A DNA stretch of 13,342 nt, taken from the NCBI GenBank assembly GCA_021796375.1, contig JAJYJF010000020.1, positions 1-13,342 on the forward strand, given 5' to 3'. Source of the DNA: Chloroflexota bacterium (GTDB taxonomy: Bacteria > Chloroflexota > Anaerolineae > Anaerolineales > Anaerolineaceae). A program made the translations under genes and the position numbers. The notes under the pieces are model-generated. The model was not told the origin of the DNA, did not search any database, and worked only from the letters and a program-made list of their open reading frames with translations. Positions 1 through 5,783 of this stretch are shown here, one piece after another (the first letter of the stretch is position 1; each line of letters begins with the position of its first letter).

Positions 1-73
1 GGGCTTCATGCGCCTGGACGGCCAGGCTGCGCGCCTCCTGGATCGATTGGAGATCCGGATCAAAATCTGGCAT
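1..73 (-). CDS. BMC-associated aldehyde dehydrogenase, N-terminal 24 codons only
   Basis: Only the first 24 codons are in the window; the gene runs off the left edge. The start ATG has a good ribosome binding site, GAGAGG, seven bases upstream, the same site and nearly the same spacing as the BMC-P gene of this operon. The visible peptide contains LQSIQEARSLAVQAHEA. This resembles the N-terminal amphipathic helix that targets acylating aldehyde dehydrogenases of the EutE/PduP type into microcompartments. If correct, the enzyme would convert the acetaldehyde released by DeoC to acetyl-CoA inside the shell. It is the last gene seen in the operon, 33 bases after the 94-residue gene. The catalytic domain is not visible, so another cargo enzyme with a similar targeting helix cannot be excluded. 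Confidence 0.6.
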   Translation of the reverse strand, partial: MPDFDPDLQSIQEARSLAVQAHEA

Positions 74-106
74 CGTCAACCTCTCCGCGCTCGAACCAAG
101 AAATGA

Positions 107-391
107 TCAATTCATCCCTTCAATGACCCGCCGAACAACCCGGTCCAGCTGGGCGGGGTTCACGTCGCCTCCCAGGCGCTGGATGACCAGCGATTTCACC
201 CGCTCGATCAGCTCGGCTTTCCCGCCGCCGGCCGGCGGCGGGGGCGCTTCGCGGACCAGGCGGATGCCGAGCCCGAGGGCCAGATCCCGGGCCAGGTCGG
301 TGAGGAGGACGCTGTCGTCCACCGCCAGGGTGGTGATCCCGCGGCTGGCCAGGTCTTCCACGTCCCGCTCGGTGTAAATCGTCTTGGCCAT
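107..391 (-). CDS. small BMC-operon protein (94 aa), EutT/EutQ-like N-terminus plus two helices
   Basis: I do not know a function for this protein. It has three visible parts. Residues 1-48 (YTERDVEDL, then VDDSVLLTDLARDLA) resemble the short N-terminal segment found on some microcompartment proteins such as EutT and EutQ; this is family recall, not a search. Residues 50-57 are a Pro/Gly linker. Residues 58-94 form two predicted amphipathic helices, the first (LIERVKSLVIQRLGG) looking like a BMC encapsulation peptide. There is no enzyme domain. It lies 13 bases downstream of the BMC-T gene in the same operon and has only a weak ribosome binding site, so it may be translated by coupling. An adaptor or scaffold between shell and cargo is a reasonable guess. 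It could also be a remnant of a longer EutQ/EutT-like protein, although the reading frame is clean. Confidence 0.75.
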   Translation of the reverse strand: MAKTIYTERDVEDLASRGITTLAVDDSVLLTDLARDLALGLGIRLVREAPPPPAGGGKAELIERVKSLVIQRLGGDVNPAQLDRVVRRVIEGMN

Positions 392-404
392 CTGGGATGC
401 CCCG

Positions 405-1034
405 CTACCTGGCCTGCCTGCCTTCCAAATCTTCCAGCGCTTTGACGGCGGCGTTGCGGGCAGCCAGAACCTCGGCCTCCGACCCGGAAAGCCACAGGCG
501 CCCGAACCGCCCCACCGCGCTGATATGGATCAGCTTGATGGTCGCGCCTTTTTCGGCTTCGTTGAAGGCGTAGTTGATATAGGCGGCTGGCTGGCACTCC
601 AGGACGAGCAGCGTCTCGCCCGGCACCAGAATCGAGCCACGGCGGAAGCGGTTCAGCAGCTGGGACTGGTACGGGTCGACGTTGGTGATGATCTGGATCG
701 AGACCACCTCGGGCTTCACCCGATCTTCGATGCGCAGCCCGATCCGGTCGAGCACGGACGCGCCGGCTTCCAGCACCTCGGCCTGGGAGCGCGAATGGAT
801 CTCGAACATGCCAAACTCGCGCTCGACGATCTGGGCCCCGGGTCGGGCTTCGGTCGCCTTGACGGCGATATCGACCAGCCGGAAAACCTCGTTCCCCGGA
901 GAGACCTCGATGTAGAGAGCGGCCATGCCTTCCGTCGGAAGATCGCCCTGGGTGATCGTCCCGACGAAAGCCGCGTACTGCGGCTGCATGCGGTCAAGGT
1001 AGGAGTAGCAGCGGAGTGAGAATGTATCTGCCAT
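405..1034 (-). CDS. BMC-T shell protein, permuted double-disc type (Hoch_5816-like)
   Basis: This is a trimeric microcompartment shell protein with two BMC domains in one chain, 209 residues from the chosen start. It matches from memory the Haliangium ochraceum shell protein Hoch_5816 across its length: MQPQYAAFVGTI near the start, the central SIQIITNVDPYQSQLLNR, then NEAEKGATIKL and FGRLWL near the end. Members of this permuted group (with CsoS1D) stack as two trimers with a gated central pore, and are thought to pass larger metabolites or cofactors. The start at 1034 is preferred because Hoch_5816 begins at the equivalent position. An upstream in-frame ATG at 1049 adds five residues encoded by an intergenic repeat. 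The gene starts 20 bases after the EutJ-like gene stops. It is the only BMC-T in view. Confidence 0.93.
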   Translation of the reverse strand: MADTFSLRCYSYLDRMQPQYAAFVGTITQGDLPTEGMAALYIEVSPGNEVFRLVDIAVKATEARPGAQIVEREFGMFEIHSRSQAEVLEAGASVLDRIGLRIEDRVKPEVVSIQIITNVDPYQSQLLNRFRRGSILVPGETLLVLECQPAAYINYAFNEAEKGATIKLIHISAVGRFGRLWLSGSEAEVLAARNAAVKALEDLEGRQAR

Positions 1035-1054
1035 ATCACCATTCACCATTCATT

Positions 1055-1876
1055 TTAAGGATTATGCATCGCGATCCCCAGCGGGGTGACAAACATCGGG
1101 CTGCCCGGGACGAGCGCCGTCACCCCGGTGTACTCCTGGACGACCTCTGCAATGCGCGGAAAGCTGGCGGTGCCCCCGACCAGGTAGATCGTGTTGACAT
1201 CGTATCCGCGGATGTGGCGCTGCACGATCGCCCCAACCTTCTCCATCACCGGCCGGATGACCGGGAAAAGCTCGACCTGATTGCGCGGATCGATTTTATA
1301 GGCTTCCGCGTCCTCGAAGCTGATATCCTTCGCGCCGGCGATAACCAGGGTGAACTGGGTCCCGCCGGTGGGCTCGTCCGCGGTATAGACCTCATCGCCA
1401 TCCCTGAACACCGAGACCCCGGTGGTCCCGCCGCCCACGTCAACCACCGCGCCGTCGCGGATCTGCAGCACCTGGTTGGCGGCGGCAGGTTCGTCCAGTA
1501 GGCCGGTGCAGTTCAGCCCGGCGGCCTCGAGAACGTGCGCTGTGGCGCGGACCTCAACCCGGGGCACTCCGGGCGGGAAGCCGCTGGCAGCCGATTCCAG
1601 CCGGACCCCCAGTCGGTCTTCCACCTGAGCCTTCAGCTTTTTGACGAGGCTGATCGCACCCATGTAGTCGACCACCAGACCGTCGCGGACCACCTGGGCA
1701 AACTGGTAGGCCCCGGCGATCGGCTGGTAGGCTTCGTCCAGGACGATCAATACGGTGTAAGCGGTCCCCAGGTCGACGCCCACGTGCACCCGGCCGGTAT
1801 ATTCGGCCGGGGCCGCGAACCGGCCGGCCATCACCTCGCCGGTTCTGGCCAGCAGCGCGTCCAGGTGCGGGTTCAT
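1055..1876 (-). CDS. eutJ: EutJ-like chaperone (actin/Hsp70-fold ATPase) of the microcompartment operon
   Basis: The 273-residue protein belongs to the EutJ family, Hsp70/actin-fold ATPases found in BMC operons and presumed to help fold or assemble components. The nucleotide-binding signature is complete: phosphate-1 loop VGVDLGTAYT (32-41), phosphate-2 loop DVGGGTTG (146-153), and adenosine loop LVGGTASFPR (231-240). DEPAAAN (128-134) is also typical. E. coli EutJ is about 278 residues, so the ATG at 1876 gives the expected length. The open frame extends to 1993, but that extension is Arg/Pro-rich and overlaps none of the family. A 70-base gap separates it from the BMC-H gene. Whether it acts on shell or enzyme is unknown; a reactivase role is unlikely because no B12 enzyme is in view. 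Confidence 0.9.
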   Translation of the reverse strand: MNPHLDALLARTGEVMAGRFAAPAEYTGRVHVGVDLGTAYTVLIVLDEAYQPIAGAYQFAQVVRDGLVVDYMGAISLVKKLKAQVEDRLGVRLESAASGFPPGVPRVEVRATAHVLEAAGLNCTGLLDEPAAANQVLQIRDGAVVDVGGGTTGVSVFRDGDEVYTADEPTGGTQFTLVIAGAKDISFEDAEAYKIDPRNQVELFPVIRPVMEKVGAIVQRHIRGYDVNTIYLVGGTASFPRIAEVVQEYTGVTALVPGSPMFVTPLGIAMHNP

Positions 1877-1946
1877 CGGGCCAGCCTGATCCGGCCGGAA
1901 GCCGCGGCGCGGTCCAGACCGGGATGCTTCACCGGGAAGACCCGCC

Positions 1947-2312
1947 TCACTCTTTGGCCGCAGCCGGGGCCTTCGCCCCGCCGCCCTGGCCATCCGCCGT
2001 TCCGCGGCCGCCGAAGGAGCCCTTGCTGCTTTGGGGCAGGATCAGCTCCACGTCCGAATGCGGCCGCGGAATCACGTGCACCGACACCAGCTCCCCCACC
2101 CGCTTGGCTGCCGCCGCCCCCGCATCCGTGGCTGCCTTCACCGCCCCCACGTCCCCCCGCACCATCACCGTCACATACCCGCCCCCCACGTACTCCGACC
2201 CGATCAGGGTGACGTTGGCCGCCTTCACCATGGCGTCGGCCGCCTCGATGGCGCCCACCAGCCCGCGCGTTTCCACCATCCCCAGGGCTATCATGGCTAA
2301 ATCAACTGGCAT
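1947..2312 (-). CDS. BMC-H hexameric shell protein
   Basis: This single-domain BMC protein (PF00936, 121 residues) should form the hexamers that tile the facets of the shell. The fold signature is clear: [24 protein letters not shown] (positions 9-32), the pore-lining [21 protein letters not shown] region (41-61), and the closing [16 protein letters not shown] segment (78-93). The pore loop reads VGGG rather than the common KxGSG-type loop, which would give a small neutral pore. Residues 94-121 are a Gly/Ala/Ser-rich tail outside the domain, ending in AKAPAAAKE. The ribosome binding site AGAAGGAG is the strongest in the operon, fitting the high copy number of hexamers. It follows a 125-base repeat-rich spacer after the BMC-P gene. 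It is the only BMC-H in view; more copies may lie beyond the left edge. Confidence 0.96.
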   Translation of the reverse strand: MPVDLAMIALGMVETRGLVGAIEAADAMVKAANVTLIGSEYVGGGYVTVMVRGDVGAVKAATDAGAAAAKRVGELVSVHVIPRPHSDVELILPQSSKGSFGGRGTADGQGGGAKAPAAAKE

Positions 2313-2437
2313 AGGTACTCTCCTTCTGGTTTTATTGATTGATGGGTCGTGAACCGTGATACGTGATTGGTGATCAGGAAGAACGATTTTCTTTTCTTTA
2401 TTTACCGATCACAATTTTCAATTCACGATTTCCCTGC
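2313..2437. repeat. AT-rich mosaic of short degenerate repeats between BMC-P and BMC-H
   Basis: This spacer is far richer in A+T than the genes around it. It is built from short related words: TCACGATTT occurs at 2423-2431 and again at 2438-2446 (the second copy contains the BMC-P stop codon). GTGAACCGTGAT and GTGATTGGTGATCAGG lie at 2350-2375. GGTGATCAGGAA (2369-2380) recurs exactly inside the LuxR-type regulator gene at 6726-6737. Related TTCACC words occur at 1040-1052 and 11653-11671. I read it as one dispersed intergenic repeat family. A promoter or RNA-processing site within it is possible but not shown. Confidence 0.6.
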
Positions 2438-2728
2438 TCACGATTTTACGAATGTCATTTCCCCTTCAACTTCCAGGGAATCGATGACCGCCATGATGAC
2501 CGCGTCCACCGGGGTGTCTTTGGTCACCGTCGTCTGCCGCGCGCTGGACCCGGCGGCGGTCAGCACCAGGTCGCCGATCCCGGCGTCCACCGAATCAATG
2601 GCCACGAAAGGCTTCCCGGAGGGGACCCCGCGCTCATCCGTCTGGCGCACGATCAGCAGCTTGCGTCCCAGGAGCTTTTCGTCCTTGATGGTCGCGACGG
2701 TGGTTCCGATTACTTTGGCGATCAGCAT
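2438..2728 (-). CDS. BMC-P pentameric vertex protein (EutN/CcmL family)
   Basis: This 96-residue protein is a member of the EutN/CcmL/CsoS4 family (PF03319), whose pentamers cap the vertices of the icosahedral shell. It shows the usual N-terminal MLIAKVIGTTVATIKDEKL, the central LLIVRQTD (24-31), AIDSVDAGIGDLVL (43-56) and the conserved AAGSSAR (58-64) followed by PVDAVIMAVIDSLEV. Length is standard for the family. A GAGAGG ribosome binding site precedes the ATG by five bases. It begins 18 bases after the deoC stop codon, so it is clearly in the operon. The last few codons and stop fall in a copy of the TCACGATTT repeat, suggesting that the repeat inserted at or reshaped the C-terminus. Confidence 0.96.
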   Translation of the reverse strand: MLIAKVIGTTVATIKDEKLLGRKLLIVRQTDERGVPSGKPFVAIDSVDAGIGDLVLTAAGSSARQTTVTKDTPVDAVIMAVIDSLEVEGEMTFVKS

Positions 2729-2746
2729 GGCAACCTCTCGAAACGG

Positions 2747-3670
2747 CTAATAAGTTTTGGCTGGAACCGACTGGGCAGCCGGCTTGGCCGTCCCTTCCGC
2801 CTCGCCGCGCACGATTTTCACCCCGGCGGAAGCGCCGATGCGAGTGGCGCCGGCCCGGACCATGTTCTCGGCATCCTGCAGGGTGTGGATCCCACCCGCG
2901 GCCTTCACCCCGATATTGGGGCCGACCGTCCGGCGCATCAGCTCCACGTCGTGCACCGTGGCCCCGCCGCTGGAAAAGCCGGTGGAGGTTTTGACGAAAT
3001 CGGCCCCGGCCTCCTTGGCCAGCAGGCAGGCGATTACCTTCTCTTCGTCGGTCAACAGCGCGGCTTCGATGATCACCTTCACCAGCGCGCCGCGGGCGTG
3101 CCCGGCCTCGACCACCCCGCGGATGTCGCGAGCCACCTGGTTGTTATCGCCGCCTTTCAAGGCGCCGATGTTGATGACCATGTCGATTTCGCTGGCCCCG
3201 TGCTCGATGGCTTTCTGCGCCTCAAATACTTTCACCTCGGTCTCGCTGGCCCCCAGCGGGAAGCCGATGACCGAACACACTTTCACGTCTGTCCCGCGCA
3301 GCAGGTCGGCGCACAGTTGCACGTGGGTGGGGTTGATGCAGACCGAAGCGAAGTGGTATTTTTTGGCTTCAAAACACAGCTGGGCGATCTTATCCGGGGT
3401 GGCGTCCGGCTTGAGCAGGGTGTGATCGATCATTCCGGCCAGGTTGGGGTCGGGGATAACCCCCACCGTGGAGGTAAGGCGCTCCGCCCCGGCGCTCACC
3501 ACCTGGCCGGCGTTGTTAAAGCAGGTGCGCACCTGGATCCCGTTGGCAAGATCGACAACACAGTGATCCCCGGGTTTGGGCGGGTCCTGGTCGTTTTCGA
3601 TCATCGCCAGCAGAACCTCGCGGGTGATCACCTCGACCAGTTCTTCAACCTGTTTGCGATCAATAGACAT
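2747..3670 (-). CDS. deoC: deoxyribose-5-phosphate aldolase with N-terminal targeting extension
   Basis: DeoC cleaves 2-deoxyribose-5-phosphate to glyceraldehyde-3-phosphate and acetaldehyde through a Schiff base. The active site is present (307-residue numbering): Asp163 in EIDMVINIG, Schiff-base Lys227 in [14 protein letters not shown], and Lys256 in VKAAGG. The TIM barrel starts near residue 75 ([10 protein letters not shown]). In front lies about 75 extra residues absent from ordinary DeoC: an amphipathic helix (about 4-24, [17 protein letters not shown]) that looks like a BMC encapsulation peptide, and a segment (33-72) with [23 protein letters not shown]-terminal tail of about 20 residues is Ala/Pro-rich. 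The ATG at 3670 is preferred over that at 3676 because AGGA then sits at normal spacing. It begins 12 bases after rpiB ends. With RpiB and shell genes it marks an SPU-type microcompartment. Confidence 0.96.
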   Translation of the reverse strand: MSIDRKQVEELVEVITREVLLAMIENDQDPPKPGDHCVVDLANGIQVRTCFNNAGQVVSAGAERLTSTVGVIPDPNLAGMIDHTLLKPDATPDKIAQLCFEAKKYHFASVCINPTHVQLCADLLRGTDVKVCSVIGFPLGASETEVKVFEAQKAIEHGASEIDMVINIGALKGGDNNQVARDIRGVVEAGHARGALVKVIIEAALLTDEEKVIACLLAKEAGADFVKTSTGFSSGGATVHDVELMRRTVGPNIGVKAAGGIHTLQDAENMVRAGATRIGASAGVKIVRGEAEGTAKPAAQSVPAKTY

Positions 3671-3682
3671 AAGCATTTCCTG

Positions 3683-4294
3683 TCATTTAAAATACTGTTT
3701 TTCGATGGCCGTGATTTTATCCACCCGCTTGGCGTGCCGCCCGCCGCCGAACTCGGTCGTGAGCCAGGTCTTCACCAGCATCTTGGCCAGGTTCGTGCCC
3801 AGCAGCCCGGCGCCCAGCGTCAGGACGTTGGCATCGTTGTGTTCGCGGCTGTTGGCCGCCGTGGCGTGGTCGTACACCATGGAAGCCCGCACCCCGGGGA
3901 CTTTATTGGCCGCCATGCAGCTGCCGATCCCGGCCCCGTCGATCATGATCCCCCGCCAGGCTTTCCCCGCGCTGACCAGCTGGGCTACCGCCAGGGCAAA
4001 ATCGGGGTAATCTACGGCTTCCTTGCTGTTGGTCCCACAGTCGATCACCGCATAGCCCATCTCTTCCAGGTCCTTTTTCAAGACCTCTTTGAGCTCGAAC
4101 CCGCCGTGATCGGCGCCGATGGCCACCGCCAGTTTGCCGGCGGGTTTCGCCGGTTCTGGCCTAGCCGCCGGCGCGGGCGCCGGGACGGCTGCCAGTACCG
4201 GGGTTGGGCTGGCGGTGGGCGGCGCCGACCCCAGGGTCTGCCGGAGCACCCGCTGGACAATTGAGTGAAGTTCTGCTTCGTCGATCTCAGCCAC
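3683..4294 (-). CDS. rpiB: RpiB/LacAB-family sugar-phosphate isomerase with encapsulation peptide; catalytic Cys replaced by Asp
   Basis: This belongs to the RpiB family, which interconverts ribose-5-phosphate and ribulose-5-phosphate. I chose a GTG start at 4294 (203 residues): AGGGA sits four bases before it, and it begins exactly at the targeting helix (EIDEAELHSIVQRVLRQTLG, 3-22). A Pro/Ala linker follows (about 23-53), then the isomerase domain. GADHGGFELK (60-69), YPDFA (96-100), AANK (128-131), SREHNDANVL (149-158) and FGGGRH (182-187) are all typical. E. coli RpiB has ICGTG at the catalytic cysteine; here the motif is IDGAG, with Asp119 in place of that Cys and Ala for Thr. A Cys lies seven residues on. 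Substrate may therefore differ from ribose-5-phosphate. It is the first gene of the operon. Confidence 0.93.
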   Translation of the reverse strand: MAEIDEAELHSIVQRVLRQTLGSAPPTASPTPVLAAVPAPAPAARPEPAKPAGKLAVAIGADHGGFELKEVLKKDLEEMGYAVIDCGTNSKEAVDYPDFALAVAQLVSAGKAWRGIMIDGAGIGSCMAANKVPGVRASMVYDHATAANSREHNDANVLTLGAGLLGTNLAKMLVKTWLTTEFGGGRHAKRVDKITAIEKQYFK

Positions 4295-4304
4295 GGGTCC
4301 CTGC

Positions 4305-4332
4305 TGGACAAAACCTCGAGACGGGTTATAAT
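4305..4332 (+). promoter_or_regulatory. sigma-70-type promoter for the gntR gene
   Basis: The -35 box TGGACA (4305-4310) is one base from consensus, the spacer is 16 bases, and the -10 box TATAAT (4327-4332) is perfect. Transcription would start near 4339 and run rightwards to the gntR ATG at 4405. The -35 box overlaps the 5' end of the divergent rpiB message, just upstream of its GTG. This is read from sequence only. Confidence 0.65.
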
Positions 4333-4349
4333 GAATAATATGGACTAGC

Positions 4350-4361
4350 TGGTAATGACCA
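4350..4361. promoter_or_regulatory. candidate GntR operator TGGT-N4-ACCA
   Basis: TGGTAATGACCA is a perfect four-base dyad with a four-base centre. HutC-subfamily GntR repressors such as DasR and NagR bind sites of the form TGGTCTAGACCA, so this is the expected shape for the product of the adjacent gene. The flanks extend the match (CTGGT and GACCACT). It lies just downstream of the predicted starts of both facing promoters, so one bound dimer could block both. Confidence 0.6.
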
Positions 4362-4366
4362 CTTAA

Positions 4367-4382
4367 CCACTTGGCTAAGTGG
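4367..4382. promoter_or_regulatory. second dyad at the BMC promoter start, CCACTT-N4-AAGTGG
   Basis: A perfect six-base inverted repeat with a four-base centre abuts the BMC -10 box (4383-4388) and covers the predicted start point. Its ACCACTT arm repeats the flank of the neighbouring TGGT-N4-ACCA dyad (ACCACTT at 4358-4364 is GACCACT in register), suggesting a paired operator for the same repressor. It could instead be a 5' hairpin of the transcript. Confidence 0.5.
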
Positions 4383-4411
4383 ATAATAGCACGGGGAGCA
4401 GGCAATGTCAA
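4383..4411 (-). promoter_or_regulatory. sigma-70-type promoter for the microcompartment operon
   Basis: On the minus strand a perfect -35 box TTGACA (4411-4406) is followed by a 17-base spacer and a -10 box TATTAT (4388-4383). The start would be near 4376, giving a leader of about 80 bases to the rpiB GTG. The -35 box overlaps the gntR start codon, so promoter and coding sequence share bases. No other good promoter for the operon is visible. Confidence 0.72.
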
Positions 4412-5142
4412 GAGTCGTTTTGCCCCACACCGCAATCCCAAAATACTACCAGCTTGCTACGATCCTGCAGGGGAAGATCGAGGCGGGCGAGTGGGCGCCG
4501 CGCTCACCCATCCCCTCCGAACGCCAGCTGGAGACGATCTACAACGTCAGCCGGCCCACGATCCGCCAGTCGATCGAATACCTGATCACCCAGGGCCTGC
4601 TCTACCGCGAGCATGGCCGGGGGACGTTTGTTTCCCCCGAAAAGCTGCAGAAGGGCCTGCGCGAGCTGACCAGCTTCAGCGAAGACCTGCTGGCGCGCGG
4701 GATGAGGCCCGGGCAGGTAATCCGCTCGATCGAGCGGACCGTCCCGCCCGACTCGGTGCTGCAGCGGCTCGAGCTTCCCCCCGGCAGCCCGGTCACGCGG
4801 ATCGACCGCATCCGCCTCGGGGACGGGGCGCCGATCGGACTCCAGGTTTCGTACATCTCCCTCTCCCCCAGCCAGGAAATCACCGTCCAGGACATGGAGC
4901 GGGCCGGGTCGCTTTACCGCATCCTGGAAGAAAAGTTCAACCTGATCCCCACCGAGGCGGATGAAACCCTCGAGGTCGCCCTGGCCAACCGCGAGGAGGC
5001 GAGCCTGCTGGAGATCAACGAGGGCAGCCCGCTGCTCTTGAGCGAGCGCCTAACCTTTTCCCAGGACCGCCGCCCGGTGGAGTTCGTGCGCATCCTGTAC
5101 CGCGGCGACCGCTACCGCTACTACACGCGGCTGAAGCGGTAA
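4405..5142 (+). CDS. GntR-family (HutC subfamily) transcriptional regulator, likely repressor of the BMC operon
   Basis: The 245-residue protein has a winged helix-turn-helix at residues 10-77: YYQLATILQGKIEAGEW, then IPSERQLETIYNVSRPTIRQ and the wing YREHGRGTFV. A UTRA ligand-binding domain fills about 95-240 (VTRIDRIRL, SYISL, SLYRILEEKF, ADETLEVALA). UTRA domains usually bind small molecules such as sugar phosphates, so a pentose phosphate is a sensible inducer guess. GGGGAG lies six bases before the ATG. The gene is divergent from the BMC operon, with facing promoters and two dyads between them, which points to local control and autoregulation. No terminator hairpin with a T-run follows it. 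Confidence 0.93.
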   Translation: MSRVVLPHTAIPKYYQLATILQGKIEAGEWAPRSPIPSERQLETIYNVSRPTIRQSIEYLITQGLLYREHGRGTFVSPEKLQKGLRELTSFSEDLLARGMRPGQVIRSIERTVPPDSVLQRLELPPGSPVTRIDRIRLGDGAPIGLQVSYISLSPSQEITVQDMERAGSLYRILEEKFNLIPTEADETLEVALANREEASLLEINEGSPLLLSERLTFSQDRRPVEFVRILYRGDRYRYYTRLKR

Positions 5143-5183
5143 CGAAACGCCTTCCCTTTGTGTTATAGTACTAACAGAACCGG

Positions 5184-5738
5184 ATGATACCAAAATGGAT
5201 GCTGGATATTCGCGACAGGGTTGATTGGCTCTGCCCTGGTTCAAAGGATATCCCAGCCTATCCGCCGAGGGCGAGTATTTTGACTCAACTGACGTCGGTC
5301 AATTCAGCAGGATCCAAGGAGCGCATCCCGGTGCGGGTATGGGCCTGCCTGGCGATCATCCTGGCTAACTTCATCGCTCAGGTGCCCTACTTTCTTCACC
5401 TCTACGCGCGGACCCAGGCCTTCCTCATCGACCTGCGCAGCTTCCTGATCATGGGAGCAGTCTTTGCATTTTTCCTGGCTGGCGTGCTTCTGTTCCTCCA
5501 GAGGCGTGTGTCCGGGTTCTGGCTGCTGAACAGCTTTCTACTGATCGAGTTCCTTTTCTATTTGTTCAGTACCGTTCATTCGGTCCTGAATGGGTTCCCG
5601 CTCTTCTTCCAGGTAGCCAATCCAGACCTGATCTTGCGCGCCGTCTATTCCATCGGTTATCTCAACCTGTTTGCCTCCGGATACTGTCTCTTCGTGCTCA
5701 TCCAGAAAAGAACGGCTCTCTTTCCATCATTGGCCTGA
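5184..5738 (+). CDS. four-helix membrane protein of unknown function
   Basis: I do not recognise a family. Four hydrophobic stretches look like membrane helices, at residues 52-71, 86-105, 112-130 and 150-173, with short loops and an Arg-rich turn (QRRVS) after helix 2. The first 50 residues are polar and preceded by a poor ribosome binding site. A GTG at 5331 (codon 50), with AAGGAG nine bases upstream, is an attractive alternative start that would give a 135-residue protein beginning at the first helix. The gene lies 41 bases after gntR and 45 bases before the LuxR-type regulator, all in the same direction. Contexts of this kind sometimes pair a membrane protein with a regulator, but nothing in this sequence proves a link. 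Confidence 0.65.
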   Translation: MIPKWMLDIRDRVDWLCPGSKDIPAYPPRASILTQLTSVNSAGSKERIPVRVWACLAIILANFIAQVPYFLHLYARTQAFLIDLRSFLIMGAVFAFFLAGVLLFLQRRVSGFWLLNSFLLIEFLFYLFSTVHSVLNGFPLFFQVANPDLILRAVYSIGYLNLFASGYCLFVLIQKRTALFPSLA

Positions 5739-5783
5739 TCTCACTGGATCCATTGAACCGGCCCACCTCCTTTGCGAGGTCCC

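Noticed and set aside
1877..1993. Upstream extension of the EutJ-like gene by 39 codons
   Set aside because: The extension is Arg/Pro-rich, has no match to the family, and the ATG at 1876 gives the normal family length.
2363..4264. Long open frame of 633 codons on the plus strand
   Set aside because: It lies opposite deoC, rpiB and BMC-P, whose motifs are certain. Its product is His/Gly/Pro-rich low-complexity sequence typical of antisense frames in GC-rich DNA.
4295..4441. Upstream extension of rpiB by 49 codons to an ATG at 4441
   Set aside because: It would run through the BMC promoter and both dyads and over the start of gntR; the GTG at 4294 begins at the targeting helix with a ribosome binding site.
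5161..5176. TGTTA-N6-TAACA dyad after gntR
   Set aside because: The arms are short and AT-rich, with no matching promoter or T-run, so it could easily be chance.
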